Assembly (NCBI GenBank): GCA_018260275.1
Contig: JAGLBK010000014.1
Location: 1-21,557 of the forward strand
Length of the DNA stretch: 21,557 bases
Origin: Deinococcus sp.
GTDB taxonomy: Bacteria > Deinococcota > Deinococci > Deinococcales > Deinococcaceae
Direction: 5' to 3'
Shown: positions 1-9,629 of the stretch, in pieces
How the letters are laid out: the number at the start of each line of letters is the position of its first letter
How positions within the stretch are numbered: position 1 is the first letter of the stretch
Made by a program: the position numbers and the translations under genes
Notes under the pieces: model-generated
What the model was told of the DNA's origin: nothing
What the model saw: the letters and a program-made list of their open reading frames with translations, nothing else
Databases searched by the model: none

Positions 1-62
1 TTCGTTACCGCCAGCTCCCGGCCAAGCTTCTTGGCCTGAACACCGATGCGACATCAACTTAA
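1..62 (+). CDS. 3' end of an unidentified gene (partial)
   Basis: Frame 3 is open from the window edge to a TAA at 60-62 and reads RYRQLPAKLLGLNTDATST. This has ordinary protein composition and would place a gene end convergent with rpoD. Nineteen residues are too few to name a family, and another frame is also open across this short stretch, so the call rests on plausibility only. Confidence 0.3.
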   Translation, partial: RYRQLPAKLLGLNTDATST

Positions 63-80
63 CTCGTTATCAATAGGCGC

Positions 81-107
81 AAAAAAGCCCCCGCACCGGG
101 CAGGGGC
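81..107 (-). terminator. Intrinsic terminator of rpoD
   Basis: On the minus strand a CCCCTGC / GCGGGGG stem (one T-G wobble, 5-nt loop) is followed by CTTTTTT. It starts 19 nt past the rpoD stop. There is no T-run on the plus side, so it acts in one direction. The stem nearly matches the terminator at 9798-9824. Confidence 0.8.
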
Positions 108-125
108 CACTGAAAGCAGTAGAGA

Positions 126-1949
<1,824 letters not shown>

Positions 1950-2040
1950 GCAGCCTCCTGCGAATTTGCGGTCGAGCGGTCATGCTGAGCGGGGATGAGG
2001 TAAAGTCTGAGGGGCCAGCGACAGAGCGCCTGAACACGTC

Positions 2041-2046
2041 AGTCTA
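2041..2046 (-). promoter_or_regulatory. Candidate -10 box for rpoD
   Basis: The minus strand reads TAGACT here, preceded by GC, about 92 bp before the rpoD start. No good -35 is visible at 16-18 bp. The gap 1950-2241 is AT-rich compared with its surroundings and probably holds promoters for both rpoD and ybeY, but none is decisive. Confidence 0.3.
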
Positions 2047-2241
2047 GCAAAACCCGCTGACAGAACGGAAACCTTAGCATACCCTTACGTTTTTTGAAGT
2101 TCACGGCATGGAAATGGAATGACATCTGCGCTTCCAACTTGGCCCTAACTCCTGTTAATACAACCGCTGTTTTGTATATATTTACATCGCGGAAGGGCAG
2201 GAGTTGACACCGGTGACTGGCAGGCGGGAAAGTGAGAGCCA

Positions 2242-2709
2242 GTGATAGAACTGATCGCCCGCAAGACACCCCCGGCTGGTCTGCGCCCGGCCCTGCGCCG
2301 GAGCCTGGAGGCGGTCATGGCTCACTTTGACATGCAGGACCGCGAGGTCACGGTGGTGCTGGTCGGCGACTGGGCCATCCGCGCCCTGAAGCTGGAACAC
2401 TGGGGCGAGGACGCGCCCACCGATGTGCTGAGCTTTCCGACCTGGGAGCCGGGCGACCCGTTTATGCCGCCGCACCTGGGCGACATCATCATCAGCCTGG
2501 ACACGGCGGCGCGGCAGGGGCAGGCGCGGGGGCACAGCCTGACGCGGGAAGTCGCGCTGCTCGCCAGTCACGGCATGACTCACCTGGTCGGCCACGACCA
2601 CCCCCACGCCGAGGGGCTGGGCTTCGAGGAAGGCGCGACCGGCTCCGAATGGCAGGTCTTTCAGGAGGCCTGGGCGGTGGCTGAAGCCGCGCTGTCTGCC
2701 GAGCCATGA
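2242..2709 (+). CDS. ybeY: Endoribonuclease YbeY (rRNA maturation / ribosome quality control)
   Basis: This 155-residue protein is of normal family length. YbeY is a single-domain zinc endoribonuclease acting in 16S rRNA 3' maturation and ribosome quality control. The metal-binding signature appears as HGMTHLVGHDHPHAE (about residues 110-124), giving the expected three histidines. The conserved DVLSFP (about 61-66) and LGDIIIS (about 80-86) also match. The start is GTG at 2242; an in-frame stop at 2233-2235 rules out any earlier start. Its TGA overlaps the dgkA ATG, so the two genes are translationally coupled. YbeY and DgkA are neighbours in many bacteria, which supports both calls. Confidence 0.95.
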   Translation: MIELIARKTPPAGLRPALRRSLEAVMAHFDMQDREVTVVLVGDWAIRALKLEHWGEDAPTDVLSFPTWEPGDPFMPPHLGDIIISLDTAARQGQARGHSLTREVALLASHGMTHLVGHDHPHAEGLGFEEGATGSEWQVFQEAWAVAEAALSAEP

Positions 2710-3092
2710 GGTCGGACGGTTCAGCCCTCAATTTACGGCGCTGGTGGCGTTCGGCGGGATTTGCCTGGGCTGGCGTCACTCACACTTACTGCACCCAGGC
2801 CAACTTCCGCATCGAGGTCACGGCGGGCGTGCTGGCCTGCGCTCTGGCGACGGCGCTGCGTGCGCCCCTCGCGCCGATCGTGCTGTGTTGCGCGCTGGTG
2901 CTGAGCCTGGAAATCGTGAACACGGCGCTGGAAGCTCTGACCGACCTTGCCAGCCCCGAGATTCACCCGCTGGCGAAGGTAGCCAAGGACGCCGCCGCCG
3001 GGGCCGTGCTGGTCGCCAGTGGTGGGGCGCTGGTCGTGGGACTGGTGGTGCTGGGGCCGCCGCTGTGGGGGGTGGTGATTGGGAAGTGGTGA
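2706..3092 (+). CDS. dgkA: Diacylglycerol/undecaprenol kinase family membrane protein (DgkA)
   Basis: A small integral membrane lipid kinase of 128 residues, close to the family norm. It phosphorylates undecaprenol or diacylglycerol for lipid-carrier or phospholipid recycling. An N-terminal amphipathic stretch (RSAGFAWAGVTHTY) precedes hydrophobic helices at about 37-55, 57-75 and 95-122. The signature EIVNTALEALTDL (about 62-74) followed by HPLAKVAKDAAAGAVL (about 81-96) matches the DgkA active-site region, with Glu and Asn in EIVNTALE and Lys-Asp in AKDAAAG. ATG overlaps the ybeY stop by 4 bp. The preferred lipid substrate cannot be told from sequence. The stop codon is followed at once by a degenerate GTA/AGT-type repeat. 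Confidence 0.92.
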   Translation: MRSDGSALNLRRWWRSAGFAWAGVTHTYCTQANFRIEVTAGVLACALATALRAPLAPIVLCCALVLSLEIVNTALEALTDLASPEIHPLAKVAKDAAAGAVLVASGGALVVGLVVLGPPLWGVVIGKW

Positions 3093-3110
3093 GTAGTAAG
3101 TAGTAAGTGG
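3086..3110 (+). repeat. Degenerate simple repeat at the dgkA stop codon
   Basis: A tract of GTGGTGAGT followed by two AGTAAGT-like units and GTGG begins just before, and includes, the dgkA TGA. The minus strand at 3410-3434, just past the purU stop, matches it at 21 of 25 positions. Each convergent transcript therefore carries the same kind of tract in its 3' UTR. Confidence 0.7.
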
Positions 3111-3146
3111 ACGGGGGTTTGCAGTTAGATTGACCTACCCTCACTG

Positions 3147-3381
3147 TAAGAGCGTGTTTGTAAAGGGTCGGTAAGTTTTTTAAGTTGCCGCCCAGACGCG
3201 GTTTTTTCACCCTCGCCCCTTGTGGGACTTGAAAAGCTCCGTAGGAGAGAGGGCCTCGCGTAGTGAGGGGTGACTCGTAGAGCTGCTTGCAGAGGGGGCG
3301 ACCGGGCAAACTTTAACGCCCTAGACGACGAAATCCCAATTAGGTGTGTTTTGTGGAGAAAACTTTATACACACGCTCTTA
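3147..3381. mobile_element. MITE-like element with 19-bp terminal inverted repeats
   Basis: The gap 3093-3441 has no gene. Left end TAAGAGCGTGTTTGTAAAG (3147-3165) and right end CTTTATACACACGCTCTTA (3363-3381) are inverted copies matching at 17 of 19 positions. Both ends carry a TA, consistent with a duplicated TA target. The 235-bp unit has no transposase-sized ORF, so it would be non-autonomous. Its interior holds a segment (3266-3297) also found at 5500-5531. The termini resemble some IS5-family (IS427-group) ends from memory; this was not verified. Confidence 0.65.
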
Positions 3382-3409
3382 GAGGCACGCCAAGAACTGC
3401 GTCCTAACT

Positions 3410-3434
3410 CCACTTCCCACTTCCCACTCACCAC
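3410..3434 (-). repeat. Degenerate simple repeat past the purU stop codon
   Basis: On the minus strand this reads GTGGTGAGT, then two GGGAAGT units, then GG, starting 7 nt after the purU stop. It is the counterpart of the tract at 3086-3110 and is transcribed in the sense direction of purU. Confidence 0.65.
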
Positions 3435-3441
3435 TCCCCCC

Positions 3442-4347
<906 letters not shown>

Positions 4348-4355
4348 AACTACCC

Positions 4356-4361
4356 AGGATA
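4356..4361 (-). promoter_or_regulatory. Leaderless-type -10 box of purU
   Basis: The minus strand reads TATCCT, then 8 nt, then the purU ATG. No Shine-Dalgarno lies between, so the transcript probably starts at or next to the ATG. Confidence 0.5.
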
Positions 4362-4427
4362 GCGTGATTTGCAGGCCCCGCACCGGGTTGCTTAGTGGTG
4401 GGGCGCACCCCAGGCAGTCGGCGCGCC

Positions 4428-4433
4428 TACACT
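4428..4433 (+). promoter_or_regulatory. Candidate leaderless -10 box of the PfkB kinase
   Basis: TACACT lies 9 nt before the ATG at 4443, with no Shine-Dalgarno between. The spacing is at the long end for a leaderless start, and no clear -35 is seen. Confidence 0.4.
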
Positions 4434-4442
4434 GCGCTGCAT

Positions 4443-5339
4443 ATGTCATTACCACTGATCGTCAGCGCGGGCGAGGCCCTTACCGATCTGGTCACGGCGG
4501 GCGGCCACCGCTGGGAAGCCCATGCCGGGGGCGCGGCCTGGAACGTCGCGCGGGCCTGTGCGCGGCTGGGCGTGCCGAGCGCCTTCGCGGGCGCCGTGGG
4601 CAGCGATAATTTCGGCCAGGACATCGTGGAGCAGTCACGGCAGGCTGGACTTGACCTACGCTTTTTGCAGCAGACCGACGCCCCGACGCTGCTGGCGGTG
4701 GTCTACAGCAAAGACCCGCCCGCCTACCGTTTTATGGGCGAAAACAGCGCCGACTTGCAGTTCGACCCGGCCAGGTTGCCAGCAGACTGGCTCCAGACAG
4801 CCCGCTGGCTGCACCTCGGGGGCATCAGCCTGGCGCGGTGGCCGCTGGCCGATACCCTGCTGAAGCTGCTGGACGCCGCCCACGCCGCTGGCGTCAAAAT
4901 CAGCTTCGACCCTAACGCCCGCATCTCTCACCAGCACCCCGACTACCCGGCTGTGTTCCGGCGCGTGCTGGAGCAGGCAGACCTCATCAAGCTCAGTGAC
5001 GAGGACATGGCCTTTTTCTTTCCGGACCAGAACGAGGCGCAGGCCACCGCGACCCTGCGGGAAGTGAACGCCGACGCGCCGCTGATCGTTACGCGCGGGG
5101 CACAGGGCGCGACCCTGTTTGAAGGCGGCACCCGCACCGACCTGCCGACTTTTCCGGTCAAGGTCATGGACACGGTGGGCGCGGGCGACGCGCTGTGTGC
5201 AGGTGTGCTGGTCAGCGCCACCGAACGTCCGGCGGCGGCCTGGACCGAACACCTGGGGCTGGGCCTACGGGCGGCGGCGGCGGCCTGTGCGCGGGCAGGC
5301 GCTTACGCCCCTACACGGGAAGATCTGGCTACGCTCTAG
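4443..5339 (+). CDS. PfkB-family carbohydrate kinase (probable fructokinase)
   Basis: A 298-residue ribokinase/PfkB-fold sugar kinase that would transfer phosphate from ATP to a sugar hydroxyl in the cytoplasm. PfkB signature 1 appears as GGAAWNVARACARLG (about 30-44), followed by AGAVGSDNFG. Signature 2 is DTVGAGDALCAGV (about 256-268) with the catalytic Asp in GAGD. The anion-hole and ATP regions (VTRGAQGATLFEGG) are also recognisable. The substrate is a guess: the overall pattern resembles bacterial fructokinases, but no sugar-specific neighbour helps. I chose ATG 4443 over the earlier start at 4395 because the kinase fold begins within five residues and the upstream residues look non-coding. 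The stop codon TAG lies inside the left arm of the inverted repeat at 5333-5472. Confidence 0.9.
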   Translation: MSLPLIVSAGEALTDLVTAGGHRWEAHAGGAAWNVARACARLGVPSAFAGAVGSDNFGQDIVEQSRQAGLDLRFLQQTDAPTLLAVVYSKDPPAYRFMGENSADLQFDPARLPADWLQTARWLHLGGISLARWPLADTLLKLLDAAHAAGVKISFDPNARISHQHPDYPAVFRRVLEQADLIKLSDEDMAFFFPDQNEAQATATLREVNADAPLIVTRGAQGATLFEGGTRTDLPTFPVKVMDTVGAGDALCAGVLVSATERPAAAWTEHLGLGLRAAAAACARAGAYAPTREDLATL

Positions 5340-5472
5340 TGGAGCGTCAAGCGTTAAATGTAGGGAAGCCTCGCCCACTTACCCCCCTCCCCTTGCTTCG
5401 CAAGGCCCTCCCCCACAAGGGGGCGAGGGTCAACACCAGCCCCGCATCAATCGGTTGACCGTCCACTAGAGC
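5333..5472. mobile_element. 140-bp inverted-repeat element overlapping the kinase stop codon
   Basis: Left arm GCTCTAGTGGAGCGTCAA (5333-5350) and right arm TTGACCGTCCACTAGAGC (5455-5472) are inverted copies differing only by a GC/CG swap. The interior has a CCTTGCTTCGCAAGG hairpin and a CCTCCCCCACAAGGGGGCGAGG hairpin-like segment, and no ORF. This has the form of a small non-autonomous mobile repeat. No clear target duplication is visible. Confidence 0.6.
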
Positions 5473-5499
5473 ATTTGACAGAAAAATTTGCCTTGTGGT

Positions 5500-5531
5500 C
5501 CCCTCTGCTAGGCAGCTCTGCGAGTCACCCC
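5500..5531. repeat. Dispersed intergenic repeat, copy 2 (copy 1 inverted at 3266-3297)
   Basis: CCCCTCTGC, then GCAGCTCTGCGAGTCACCCC here, matches the reverse complement of 3266-3297 with only a few differences. Similarity continues beyond the core, with a short deletion, into CCCTCTCC. The first copy lies inside the MITE-like element; this one lies just outside the second element. Confidence 0.6.
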
Positions 5532-5557
5532 TTGCTGCCCTCTCCCCTGGTCAGCCA

Positions 5558-6022
5558 TCAGCCCTGTTCCGCGTCCCTGACTCCCAGGCCCAGCTTGCGG
5601 GTCAGGTATTGCAGCTGCTCCTGCTCCTGCGCTCCGAGGTGGCTGAAGACTTTGCAGATGCCCTCGACGTGCGCGGGCCAGATTTCAGCGATCAACAGGC
5701 GGCCACGTTCAGTCAGGTGAACCATGCTGACGCGCCGGTCCTGTTCATCACGGTGGCGCACGACCAGACCACCGCGCTGCAAATTGTCGATCACCATGGT
5801 CAGATTTCCACTGGAACGCAGAATCTTTTCCGACAGCTGGCGCTGGCTGAGCGGTCCGGCGTGATAGAGGGCCTCAAGTACACCAAACTGACTGACGGTC
5901 AACTGGTGTTCCGTCAGGTGGCGGTGTGCTGCGGTCTCGACGGCGTGCGCCGCCCGCCACAACTTGATATAGGCGTTCAGAGCGCTCTGCTGCTCTGCCG
6001 TGGCGCAAAAAACATCAGGCAT
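5558..6022 (-). CDS. MarR-family transcriptional regulator
   Basis: A 154-residue winged helix-turn-helix regulator of typical MarR length. The DNA-binding core is LTVSQFGVLEALYHAGPLSQ (about 37-56), the recognition-helix region is SEKILRSSGNLTMVIDNL, and the wing has DEQDRRVSMVHLTERG, with the D-x-x-DRR motif common in MarR proteins. Helices on both sides would form the dimer interface. The frame is open up to 6121, but ATG 6022 gives a normal N-terminus; upstream residues are hydrophobic and atypical. The start has only a weak AGG upstream. No divergent target gene lies next to it, so its ligand and regulon are unknown. Confidence 0.88.
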   Translation of the reverse strand: MPDVFCATAEQQSALNAYIKLWRAAHAVETAAHRHLTEHQLTVSQFGVLEALYHAGPLSQRQLSEKILRSSGNLTMVIDNLQRGGLVVRHRDEQDRRVSMVHLTERGRLLIAEIWPAHVEGICKVFSHLGAQEQEQLQYLTRKLGLGVRDAEQG

Positions 6023-6205
6023 TGAAGCGGCCTGACAAAAAGAGATCACCGAAAAAATCCATGTGGAACAGCTTAACAAGAATATCTTCCGACCGGGCCT
6101 GAGAAATCTGAAGCTGCACACCTCTGGAGTAAAAATAGGGGCTGGTGCAGGTCAGGGCCAGGAATAAATTCAGGCCCTTTAACATCATTTTCCCTTTTTT
6201 ACAGC

Positions 6206-6246
6206 AAAAATCCCCGCGTTAGCCGGGCAGCCAGCGCGGGATTTTT
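6206..6246. terminator. Bidirectional intrinsic terminator
   Basis: AAAAATCCCCGCG (6206-6218) and CGCGGGATTTTT (6235-6246) pair with one bulge, flanked by A and T runs on both strands. It would end the minus-strand gene at 6263-6538. The rest of the 6023-6262 gap shows no gene. Confidence 0.8.
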
Positions 6247-6262
6247 AATTTGGAAGGGTTCC

Positions 6263-6538
6263 TCAGCTGTCTTTAACGGCACCGAGAATATTGTCGTCAT
6301 CCTTCACGTAGTTGCCGTGCTCGTCCAGCAGCCCTTCATTGGTCGTGCCAATATTCAAATTGCCGGGACTATCCTGCACCACACCACCCTTGGGCGCTGG
6401 GAATTTGGTGGCACTTTCGGAATCGGTGCTGTGGTTTTCCTGGGGAACACCGATAACTTCATCGCTGGTATGTCCGGTCATTCGCCCAGCGTAGGCTGCG
6501 GGCGCCTGGAACATATGTGTCAGAGCTTCAGGGGACAT
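6263..6538 (-). CDS. Hypothetical small acidic protein
   Basis: A 91-residue hydrophilic protein that I do not recognise. It is rich in Asp, Asn, Gly and Ser, with no membrane segment or cysteine pair, and ends in an acidic stretch LLDEHGNYVKDDDNILGAVKDS. It looks at least partly disordered. The start is uncertain: ATG 6538 is used here, but a GTG at 6589 would add 17 residues (beginning MGNLNIQ, echoing an internal GNLNI). Neither has a convincing Shine-Dalgarno. It sits at the left of a lower-GC accessory island and is followed by a strong terminator, which supports it being a transcribed gene. Confidence 0.5.
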   Translation of the reverse strand: MSPEALTHMFQAPAAYAGRMTGHTSDEVIGVPQENHSTDSESATKFPAPKGGVVQDSPGNLNIGTTNEGLLDEHGNYVKDDDNILGAVKDS

Positions 6539-6644
6539 GAATGATAGAGGTTCTGTCTCCCACCAGCACTGAATGTTCAAGTTTCCCACTGCCTCTGTTT
6601 ACCCACAGCAGTGCGCCCAACGATTTTCAGGGGCTGCGGGCTGC

Positions 6645-7016
6645 CTACTTTCTGCTGTCCTGGCGGTAATGCTGCCTTGCAAGTGAGAAGATAGCCTGAC
6701 TGGCCTGTTCCACGCTGAGCACTTCAATCACGTGATCAGGCCGCTCTCTACTCCACAGCTTGAGCTGCCCTTCTCGCCCAAGCTGCCCACACATCATGAA
6801 AGTCACCAGATAACTGTCCGGCATGATCACCCGCGTGGTCAGAGCAACGATCTCATCTGTAAGGCGCTCGGCTTTACCGAAGGTCACGACATTCCCCAGC
6901 ATCGGGGTGGCACGGTCATTTGCCAGCGTAATAGCTTGCCTCAGCAGGGCTTCTATCGGGACAGTCTCGTCGAGGGCGTCACGTACGGTCTTGAGCAAGG
7001 CATCGAATTCAGGCAT
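6645..7016 (-). CDS. Hypothetical cytoplasmic protein, 123 residues
   Basis: I do not recognise the family. The protein is mixed alpha/beta in appearance. It begins with an amphipathic helix region (FDALLKTVRDALDETVPIEALLRQAITLAN), then a central part with TRVIMPDSYLVTFMMCGQLGREGQLKLW, then HVIEVLSVEQASQAIFSLARQHYR. There is no signal peptide or membrane helix. ATG 7016 is preceded by GGAG at good spacing, which decides the start over the longer frame beginning at 7088. The Shine-Dalgarno is in line with a gene whose transcript has a real 5' UTR. Its base composition is lower in GC than the flanking housekeeping genes, suggesting an accessory origin. Confidence 0.65.
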   Translation of the reverse strand: MPEFDALLKTVRDALDETVPIEALLRQAITLANDRATPMLGNVVTFGKAERLTDEIVALTTRVIMPDSYLVTFMMCGQLGREGQLKLWSRERPDHVIEVLSVEQASQAIFSLARQHYRQDSRK

Positions 7017-7226
7017 TTTCCTACTCCCCAGGTTCCAACGAAACTTGAGTAACATTAGCACTGAGTCTTTCCAATAAACAGAAGTCACCTAACAGGTGAG
7101 GCGGCAAGGCCCCTACGCTTTGTTCGGTTGCTTCCTGTTCACGCCCGATGCAACCGTCAGCCTGCCGCGCATGGCCTGACCTGAGCCGCTCAATACGGTG
7201 CTTTAAGCATTTGCGCCCGCCCGGCC

Positions 7227-7284
7227 GCAGCTGAAGCGGAGGCTGTTTTCGTTTTACGGAAATTCCGATTTACGATTCAGCTGC
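7227..7284. repeat. Intergenic inverted repeat
   Basis: GCAGCTGAA (7227-7235) and TTCAGCTGC (7276-7284) are perfect inverted copies, enclosing a CGGAAATTCCG palindrome. They lie just past the truncated AlgX-like gene and may form a long hairpin in its 3' region. There is no T-run, so this is not a standard terminator. The remainder of 7017-7306 shows no gene. Confidence 0.4.
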
Positions 7285-7306
7285 TTTTCAAGCAATCTCC
7301 TGCCAT

Positions 7307-8086
7307 TTAACCAGGAGAAACGCAGAGCTTTGCTGTTCCCTTTCCCTGACTGGGCTGCCCTGGCATAATGTAGACATTCTTCAAATCCCCCTTATATTGC
7401 CCGGAAAGCTCAAGGAAATATCGTCCATTGTCATTGACGCGGAGTGAGCGTTCCAGATTAACCTGTTCACTTTTTCCGTCAGTGTACTCAAAACGGATTG
7501 TCAATTTTTTGAGTGTCTTGTCGTCCTGCGAGAAGTACAGGAAAGTGTCATGCCCCGTCAACCGCTGCTGTCCTTCGACCTGCAGTACGGGAACATCCGC
7601 TGAACCATTGAAGGCAAATGATGAGGAAACAACCGGCGAGGCACACTCGCCTTTCACCGCTGGAATCAGTTGCCGGAGATCAGTCTCTTTTGCCAGATTC
7701 GTGCTGTCAGCTTCATGCTCCCAGATCAGGAACTTCGGCTTCTCACGTGCATAGTCCTGACCGATGACGTAGGACAGGAATGACGACACCATGCCTCCAG
7801 CGCTGATAGCCCCGTCCAGAACATTGACATTGCTCGCCCGCATCAGGCGGTCCGCCAGGGCATGTGTGCCGTAGAGCTCACTCATACTGGTGCCCACGAC
7901 TGTAATTGGGAAATGGGTTTCATCCAGAAGGCCCCCGCCGTCCCGCGCCGTGGCCTGAGTCGGTCGGAAGCTCTCCTGAATATCCAGAGCCGAGCCACAT
8001 ATCTTCTTGTACTCGGGGACCCGCGCAGGCTCCCTGAGTTCAACTGGCAATTCTGTCACCTGAGCAGACAGCAAACTGAATTTCAA
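7307..8086 (-). pseudogene. AlgX-like O-acetyltransferase lacking its N-terminal half
   Basis: The 259-residue frame aligns with the second half of the upstream AlgX-like protein. RVPEYKKIC here corresponds to GFPEIIREKC there (residues 213-222). VVGTSMS corresponds to LLGSSYS, GAISAGGM to ESVAGGGI, and KPKFLIWEHE to WPKLVIWEFP. A C-terminal beta-rich domain follows in both. The portion carrying signal peptide and the catalytic Asp-x-His is absent: the frame is closed by TGA at 8105-8107, only 20 bases upstream. The first possible start is a TTG at 8086, with no Shine-Dalgarno. The Ser of the GTS motif remains but the dyad partner is gone, so acetyltransferase activity is unlikely. It may be a decayed tandem duplicate. 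A retained role as a carbohydrate-binding protein cannot be excluded, though no export signal is visible. Confidence 0.7.
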
Positions 8087-8139
8087 GGATGCAGCGGGTG
8101 CTATTCAGCTGCTCTACTGATTTCCCCAAACCAGCAAGC

Positions 8140-9495
8140 TTAATTATCCAAGTGCAGATTTTTAAGCTCCTGGGAATCATATCGGCGTAAATTAACAACT
8201 ACCTTTCCCTGATAATCCGCTATGTTTTGAACTTGAATGGATTTTAGAGTCTGTGAACCACTCAGCTCGACTGCAAAGCGGTCTGGTGCATCCCCCGTTT
8301 TTTTGCTCAAGGTTAACTTTTCTTGGGTTGCGCCATAGTTGAGCGTGATTTGCAGCTCGCGTTCTGGAGGGCTATCAAATTTAAATTCCATAAAGTATTG
8401 CGGACCGGCGGCGTTTTGATTGGTTAGATTCACGACTAGCGGTTGATTCGTCAACTGTCCGGTGTGCGTCTCAACGGCGGAAGAATTGAGCATTAATGGA
8501 AAGAGTTGTCGGAATTCAAGCTCTGTGAAGTTGCAGATGTCATCTGGGAATTCCCAGATCACCAGTTTCGGCCAACGCGCACTCGCATCGGCTTTAGCAT
8601 AAAAGTTACGCAGGCTGCCGAATATTCCACCACCAGCTACAGATTCATTGACAATGTCATTCCCTAGTTCTTGCTGAAGATACGGGGGAAAGCCCAGATA
8701 AGGCGTTGAATAACTTGAACCCAGCAGAAGGACGGGAGGTGAACCGTCACCCAGCAGACTTTCTGGCGTCAAACTGATGCTTTCCGCAGTAGCAATATCT
8801 TCGGTATACGGTTTCCATGAGGTGGTTGGGCACTTCTCCCGAATGATCTCGGGAAAGCCATAGTGCTTGAGGTAATCGCGCGTCCCAAACTTGATGTCAT
8901 ACTGTTTCAAATTCAGCTCGTGTGCGAGAGTAGGGTTTGACTTTTTAAGAGTGGCTGCAACAGCCTTTGCTGCCAACCTAGAACCTGCTGGAATCCAGTG
9001 GGTATCCTGCCGATTGTAAATGTCGATCTTTGGATTCTGATGCATGAACGCCAATGCGTCGCGCATATAGTCGGTCGTGCTAAAGCCTAAAGAGCGGTAA
9101 ATTTTCAATCGCTCCTCGTTAATTCTGAGTCGTTTGGAGAGATAGTCGGGAGCCATGAGCGCAGTAGAGGGAGTACCTTCAGCTTCTTCTCGCTGTAAAC
9201 GGCCAGCCCAAACATATCCGAACGATGGTAGCGGCACGATCACCAATTGACTGCCATGAGTCTTAAAAGTAGTTGCTAAACGCTTAAGATAGTTTTTAAT
9301 AGGCGCTTCTGATATCTTTTGATTTTCTTCAATATTCAATTGGGAATTGAATATAATAAGACCATTCGAGTCAAAGTAATACGTATTTTTATCATTAAAA
9401 GGGCTGCAATCAGGCCGCTCCGCTTTAGCAGCTCCCAAATTGCCGAAATAGAAAAGAGCCAATGTCACTAAGGAAAAAGTAGTGATTTTTTTCAT
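8140..9495 (-). CDS. Secreted AlgX/AlgJ-like SGNH polysaccharide O-acetyltransferase
   Basis: A 451-residue exported protein. A signal peptide is visible (MKKITTFSLVTLALFYFG, cleavage probably after AKA at 25). The SGNH-like domain spans about 30-340 and shows the AlgX-type catalytic pair as RQDTHWIPAG (Asp164, His166) and the nucleophile motif LLGSSYS (Ser261). The C-terminal 110 residues are beta-rich, in the position of the carbohydrate-binding module of AlgX. By analogy it would move acetyl groups onto an exopolysaccharide outside the membrane. The usual partner, an MBOAT membrane acetyltransferase, is not in this window. The gene is clearly lower in GC than its neighbours and sits next to a truncated paralogue, suggesting acquisition by transfer. 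The start ATG at 9495 lacks a strong Shine-Dalgarno. Confidence 0.85.
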   Translation of the reverse strand: MKKITTFSLVTLALFYFGNLGAAKAERPDCSPFNDKNTYYFDSNGLIIFNSQLNIEENQKISEAPIKNYLKRLATTFKTHGSQLVIVPLPSFGYVWAGRLQREEAEGTPSTALMAPDYLSKRLRINEERLKIYRSLGFSTTDYMRDALAFMHQNPKIDIYNRQDTHWIPAGSRLAAKAVAATLKKSNPTLAHELNLKQYDIKFGTRDYLKHYGFPEIIREKCPTTSWKPYTEDIATAESISLTPESLLGDGSPPVLLLGSSYSTPYLGFPPYLQQELGNDIVNESVAGGGIFGSLRNFYAKADASARWPKLVIWEFPDDICNFTELEFRQLFPLMLNSSAVETHTGQLTNQPLVVNLTNQNAAGPQYFMEFKFDSPPERELQITLNYGATQEKLTLSKKTGDAPDRFAVELSGSQTLKSIQVQNIADYQGKVVVNLRRYDSQELKNLHLDN

Positions 9496-9618
9496 GTGAC
9501 ATACACTTTAAGGCATATTTACCCAGTGACGCGGTCCGCGACTTCTCCTACTGGTTAATGAAGCCCTACCAGAAGTTCCGTTGAAGACTCTTTCATGCCC
9601 AGCTATAGGGCGCTGGCC

Positions 9619-9624
9619 TACCCT
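9619..9624 (+). promoter_or_regulatory. Leaderless-type -10 box of the 49-residue gene
   Basis: TACCCT is followed by GAGAC and then the ATG at 9630. There is no room for a Shine-Dalgarno. Confidence 0.4.
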
Positions 9625-9629
9625 GAGAC

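Noticed and set aside
2175..2209. TATATATTT and TTGACA upstream of ybeY as a promoter
   Set aside because: The two elements are in the wrong order and spacing to act together, and neither has a suitable partner.
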